DNA from: an uncultured Oscillospiraceae bacterium
Lineage (GTDB): Bacteria > Bacillota_A > Clostridia > Oscillospirales > Oscillospiraceae
Direction of reading: 5' to 3'
Assembly: GCA_900754605.1 (NCBI GenBank)
Contig: CAAEDK010000233.1
Span: forward strand, 1 to 17,511
Length of the DNA: 17,511 nt
A program made the translations under genes and the position numbers. A model generated the notes under the pieces. That model worked only from the letters and a program-made list of their open reading frames with translations. It did no database searches and had not been told where the DNA came from. Position 1 is the first letter of the stretch. The number at the start of each line of letters is the position of its first letter. This document shows, piece by piece, positions 15,236 through 17,511 of the stretch.

Positions 15236-15276
15236 CCATCAGCAAAAATCTGCTGTTCGGAATATCAATTTTATGC

Positions 15277-15291
15277 TTTAATAGTATTAAA
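15277..15291 (+). promoter_or_regulatory. perfect AT-rich dyad upstream of the hydroxyacid dehydrogenase gene
   Basis: TTTAATA-G-TATTAAA, a 7+1+7 palindrome about 97 bases before the dehydrogenase start. It lies in an AT-rich region where no strong -35/-10 pair is visible, as expected for a LysR-activated promoter. It is a candidate activator site. Confidence 0.4.
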
Positions 15292-15328
15292 TAAAAGGGT
15301 AATTTGAATAAGGCTCCCCGGTGTTTCC

Positions 15329-15346
15329 TGTGTACCCTTCTACACA
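15329..15346 (+). promoter_or_regulatory. inverted repeat TGTGTA / TACACA near the dehydrogenase promoter
   Basis: TGTGTA-CCCTTC-TACACA, a 6+6+6 inverted repeat about 42 bases before the start codon, in the region expected to hold the -10 or the transcription start. A candidate operator or a 5'-UTR hairpin. Confidence 0.35.
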
Positions 15347-15387
15347 TATCACAAACACATGACACTGAGAAAGGAAGATTGTTTATC

Positions 15388-16329
15388 ATGAAATGCCTGA
15401 TTATCGATGCCGTCCACAGCGCGATCTCTGAAGAGCTGAGCAAGTACATGCAGGTGGATACCCACATGCTGCCCACCCAGGAGGAGCTGCTCAAGCTGAT
15501 CCCCGATTATGATGTGCTGATCATGCGCGTCGATCCCGCCATCAACAAGGAGATCCTGGATGCCGCCAAGAACCTGAAGGTCATCGGCGTCTGCTCTGTG
15601 GGCCTGAACCACATCGATCTGGATACTGCCAAGGAGAAGGGCATTCAGGTGTTCAATGCTCCCGGTCTGAACGGCAACGCCGTGGCTGAGCTGACCCTGT
15701 GCAAGATGCTGGAGATGTCCCGTCACACCATCCCCGCCTGCCATGATGTCAAGGTCAACAAGACTTGGGATAAGTATAAGTTCGTGGGCCGTGAGCTCCG
15801 CGGTAAGACCCTGGGCGTTCTGGGCTTTGGCCGCATCGGTCAGCGCGTTGGCGAGCTGGCCCGCGTCTTTAAGATGGACGTTGTCGCTTATGACCCCTAT
15901 CTGCCCGCCCATGTGTTTGAGGAGCAGCATGCCAAGAGCATGAGCATCGAGGAAGTCCTGAAGGTTTCTGACTATGTGACCATCCACATGCCTCTGAACG
16001 ATGAGACCCGCAACCTGTTCAATGCCAAGTCCATTGCCGAAATGAAGGATGACGCTATTGTTCTGAACATGGCCCGCGGCGGTATCGTCAATGAGAAGGA
16101 TATGTATGAGGCTCTGAAGTCCGGCAAGATTGGCGGCTATGCCTCCGACGTCATGGAGAATGAGTTGGCCGCCGGCGGACTGACTGAGGGCGCTGGCTTC
16201 GACTCCCCCCTGTTCGAGTGCGACAACTTCATCGTCACCCCCCACCTGGGCGCTCAGACCGTTGACGCTTCCCGCGACATCGGCGCCCACATCATTGGCA
16301 AGGTCAAGGAAGCCCTGGACCTGAAGTAA
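15388..16329 (+). CDS. D-2-hydroxyacid dehydrogenase, NAD-dependent (SerA-like, 313 aa)
   Basis: An NAD-dependent D-isomer-specific 2-hydroxyacid dehydrogenase. The Rossmann motif LGFGRIGQRV (GxGxxG, about 152-161) binds NAD; the catalytic set is present: Arg in MARGGIVNEKD (about 229-239), Glu in SDVMENE (about 252-258), and His in TPHLGAQT (about 286-293). Family signatures VCSVGLNHIDLD (about 71-82) and GLNGNAVAELTL (about 92-103) are intact. Members include phosphoglycerate, D-lactate and 2-ketoisocaproate-type dehydrogenases; substrate cannot be fixed from sequence. The C-terminal ACT domain of long SerA forms is absent and no serC is next to it. Start ATG 15388 with AAGGA upstream; an earlier in-frame start at 15304 has no ribosome site. 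Codon choice is noticeably tighter (AAG, GGC, CTG) than in neighbours, suggesting strong expression. It is divergent from lysR. Confidence 0.93.
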   Translation: MKCLIIDAVHSAISEELSKYMQVDTHMLPTQEELLKLIPDYDVLIMRVDPAINKEILDAAKNLKVIGVCSVGLNHIDLDTAKEKGIQVFNAPGLNGNAVAELTLCKMLEMSRHTIPACHDVKVNKTWDKYKFVGRELRGKTLGVLGFGRIGQRVGELARVFKMDVVAYDPYLPAHVFEEQHAKSMSIEEVLKVSDYVTIHMPLNDETRNLFNAKSIAEMKDDAIVLNMARGGIVNEKDMYEALKSGKIGGYASDVMENELAAGGLTEGAGFDSPLFECDNFIVTPHLGAQTVDASRDIGAHIIGKVKEALDLK

Positions 16330-16375
16330 TCAGCATTTTCCCGGAATCGAGCGCAAGGGAATTTGAATAGAGCGG

Positions 16376-16420
16376 CAGACGCCCGGCATCCAAGTGGATG
16401 CCGGGCGTCTGTTTCATTTT
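16376..16420 (+). terminator. dehydrogenase terminator, perfect 16-bp stem
   Basis: CAGACGCCCGGCATCC (16376-16391) pairs perfectly with 16396-16411 around an AAGT loop, then TTTCATTTT. It lies 46 bases after the stop codon. Confidence 0.93.
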
Positions 16421-16424
16421 ATCG

Positions 16425-16461
16425 CTCTGACAGCCTCTCAGAGGCGCTCAGAGAACTTTTT
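16425..16461 (+). terminator. second hairpin between the convergent genes
   Basis: CTCTGA (16425-16430) pairs with TCAGAG (16448-16453) and GCCTC (16433-16437) with GAGGC (16441-16445), joined by a 2x2 internal loop; AACTTTTT follows on the plus strand. It forms a tandem back-up terminator to the stem at 16376, and lies 22 bases past the end of the minus-strand gene. Confidence 0.6.
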
Positions 16462-16475
16462 CTTCATACATACAC

Positions 16476-17384
16476 TTACTCTAAGGGTAGGCTCTGTCTC
16501 AGCTCCTGGCGCAAATACAGAGCGCGGGACACATGGTAATTGACCACTATATCTTCCACACACTGCTCCTTTTCCGGCTCTTCCTCTTTCACCTTTGCAC
16601 CCAAAGCTCGCAGTGTCTGCCGGTTTTCCTGATCCAGCCGGCCTCTGCACTCCATATTTCGCAAGGCCTCTAACTCTATCACCAGCTCCCGTGCGATGTC
16701 CTCGCAGCTTCGCAAACGCTGCAGTTCCCGTTTCTGTCGTGCTCGGTGCAGCAGCAAACGCTGCTGGGAAAATAGTGCTAACTGCCCCTCCAGAGCATCC
16801 ACTTTGTGCGCCAGAGTTGCTGCCTCTGGCAGATGCTCATCCCCATTAAAAAGATCCTCTAAAAAAAGGATCAAATCTCGGTCTAAGCCCTCCATGGTCT
16901 TTCGAATCTTTTTACTGTTATCATAGGGGAAGATCAACAGATTCACCGCCATTCCGATGGCCAGTCCAATAGCAGTATCCCATAGCCGTCCCACTGCATA
17001 AGAGACGCCCTCTACGGCTGGATTCAAGCATACATTGACCAGCACCAAACACGGAAGCACGGGAACCAGCTTGAAGCGGAAATATTGATAGCCCGTTAGA
17101 ATTCCCACGATCCCGACCCCAATACCGATCACAGGCGGAATCTGAAGCGCAGTCACAGCCAGAGCTAACCCTCCACCAATCGCCACCCCGCAGATTTGCG
17201 TCAGGCAGGCCAACAGAGACGCTGTAAAAGTAGGTGCAACTGCAGATATTGCTCCGATGGTGGCAAATACCACCTTTGCTGGGCTGGCACCATAGTGTTC
17301 CACAACTGCCAATGCCAGTGTGACCGCCAATGCAGTTTTTAGGATGCGAGGTCCCACTGGACTCTTCCAACTGCGCAAGCGCAA
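16476..17384 (-). CDS. FUSC / aromatic acid exporter (ArAE, DUF939-like) family membrane protein (about 302 aa)
   Basis: An integral membrane protein resembling the ArAE_1/DUF939 group (B. subtilis YgaE/YqjA-like), putative efflux or permease components. Six hydrophobic segments fill the N-terminal half, including ALAVTLALAVVEH, VFATIGAISAVAP, GVAIGGGLALAVTAL, PPVIGIGVGIVGILTG, VLPCLVLVNVCL and TAIGLAIGMAVNLLIFPYD. The last 140 residues are charged, helical and cytosolic (LEGQLALFSQQRLLLHRARQ). Start codon: TTG at 17384 with AAGGAG nine bases upstream is preferred; TTG at 17402 is also in frame but has poor spacing to any ribosome site, and no ATG start exists in this frame before an upstream stop. 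It is convergent with the dehydrogenase gene. A terminator-like hairpin lies just upstream. The transported substrate is unknown. Confidence 0.9.
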   Translation of the reverse strand: MRLRSWKSPVGPRILKTALAVTLALAVVEHYGASPAKVVFATIGAISAVAPTFTASLLACLTQICGVAIGGGLALAVTALQIPPVIGIGVGIVGILTGYQYFRFKLVPVLPCLVLVNVCLNPAVEGVSYAVGRLWDTAIGLAIGMAVNLLIFPYDNSKKIRKTMEGLDRDLILFLEDLFNGDEHLPEAATLAHKVDALEGQLALFSQQRLLLHRARQKRELQRLRSCEDIARELVIELEALRNMECRGRLDQENRQTLRALGAKVKEEEPEKEQCVEDIVVNYHVSRALYLRQELRQSLPLE

Positions 17385-17422
17385 TTTTATCCACTCCTTC
17401 AAACCGATAGAACATCCTGGAG

Positions 17423-17459
17423 AAAGAAAAAAGGAAGGAACAAATTGTTCCTTCCTTTT
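17423..17459 (-). terminator. intrinsic-terminator-like hairpin directly ahead of the ArAE gene
   Basis: AAAAGGAAGGAAC (17429-17441) pairs perfectly with GTTCCTTCCTTTT (17447-17459), 5-base loop. On the minus strand the stem is followed by TTTTTTCTTT, a good U-tract, ending about 40 bases before the preferred ArAE start. There is no room for a separate promoter between them, so it either ends an upstream gene with read-through or acts as an attenuator in the ArAE leader. The sequence beyond 17460 is cut off by the window. Confidence 0.7.
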
Positions 17460-17480
17460 GTGTTGGCACTACCTATCTTT

Positions 17481-17511
<31 letters not shown>

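Noticed and set aside
16921..17469. 182-codon minus-strand frame opening before the ArAE gene
   Set aside because: It overlaps the ArAE membrane domain in another frame, is poor in hydrophobic segments and runs through the hairpin; it has no family character.

Overview
The window reads as chromosomal DNA of an anaerobic, fairly GC-rich Firmicute, most likely a gut Oscillospiraceae-type clostridium (Flavonifractor / Pseudoflavonifractor / Lawsonibacter neighbourhood). This rests on CIRCE-controlled groES-groEL, strong AGGAGG ribosome sites, a clostridial-style kdp locus, and the mix of proteins (NfeD/SPFH pair, DUF3298-type lipoprotein, TraB/GumN protein, XRE regulator with helical tail, NodB deacetylase). 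The genus is inference. No rRNA, tRNA, CRISPR array, insertion sequence or complete mobile element was seen.

Layout. 1-3064 (minus): a kdp potassium-transport locus, read right to left as a KdpD-type sensor without a kinase domain, two unrecognised tiny membrane ORFs, kdpF, and the first 205 codons of kdpA, which runs off the window. 3065-3505 is non-coding and holds the groEL terminator. 3506-5615 (minus): groES-groEL with a canonical promoter and a CIRCE operator. 5694-7488 (minus): a THUMP/SAM-dependent RNA methyltransferase and a 180-residue protein of unknown function, with a good promoter. 7625-9337 (plus): NfeD and a QmcA-type SPFH protein, the classic stomatin-operon pair. 9356-11952 (plus): a lipoprotein with a DUF3298-like end and a secreted TraB/GumN-family protein with its own promoter. 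12080-13231 (plus): an XRE regulator whose -10 lies in a palindrome that partly recurs at the nfeD promoter. 13344-14117 (plus): a NodB-type polysaccharide deacetylase. 14171-16329: a LysR regulator divergent from a D-2-hydroxyacid dehydrogenase, with several dyads between them. 16476-17384 (minus): an FUSC/ArAE-type membrane protein preceded directly by a terminator-like hairpin.

How the parts work together. The kdp block takes up K+ when it is scarce, and the truncated KdpD probably contributes sensing but must work with a kinase encoded elsewhere. groES-groEL is the HrcA-controlled chaperonin. NfeD/SPFH, lipoprotein, TraB-like protein and NodB deacetylase together form an envelope-themed stretch. 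The LysR/dehydrogenase pair looks like a self-contained metabolic regulation unit. I see no obvious complete new system. The points most worth a second look are the two tiny ORFs in the kdp locus, the kinase-less KdpD with repeated motifs upstream of it and of the small genes, the shared palindrome at the XRE and nfeD promoters, the dyad set between lysR and the dehydrogenase, and the hairpin directly ahead of the ArAE gene.
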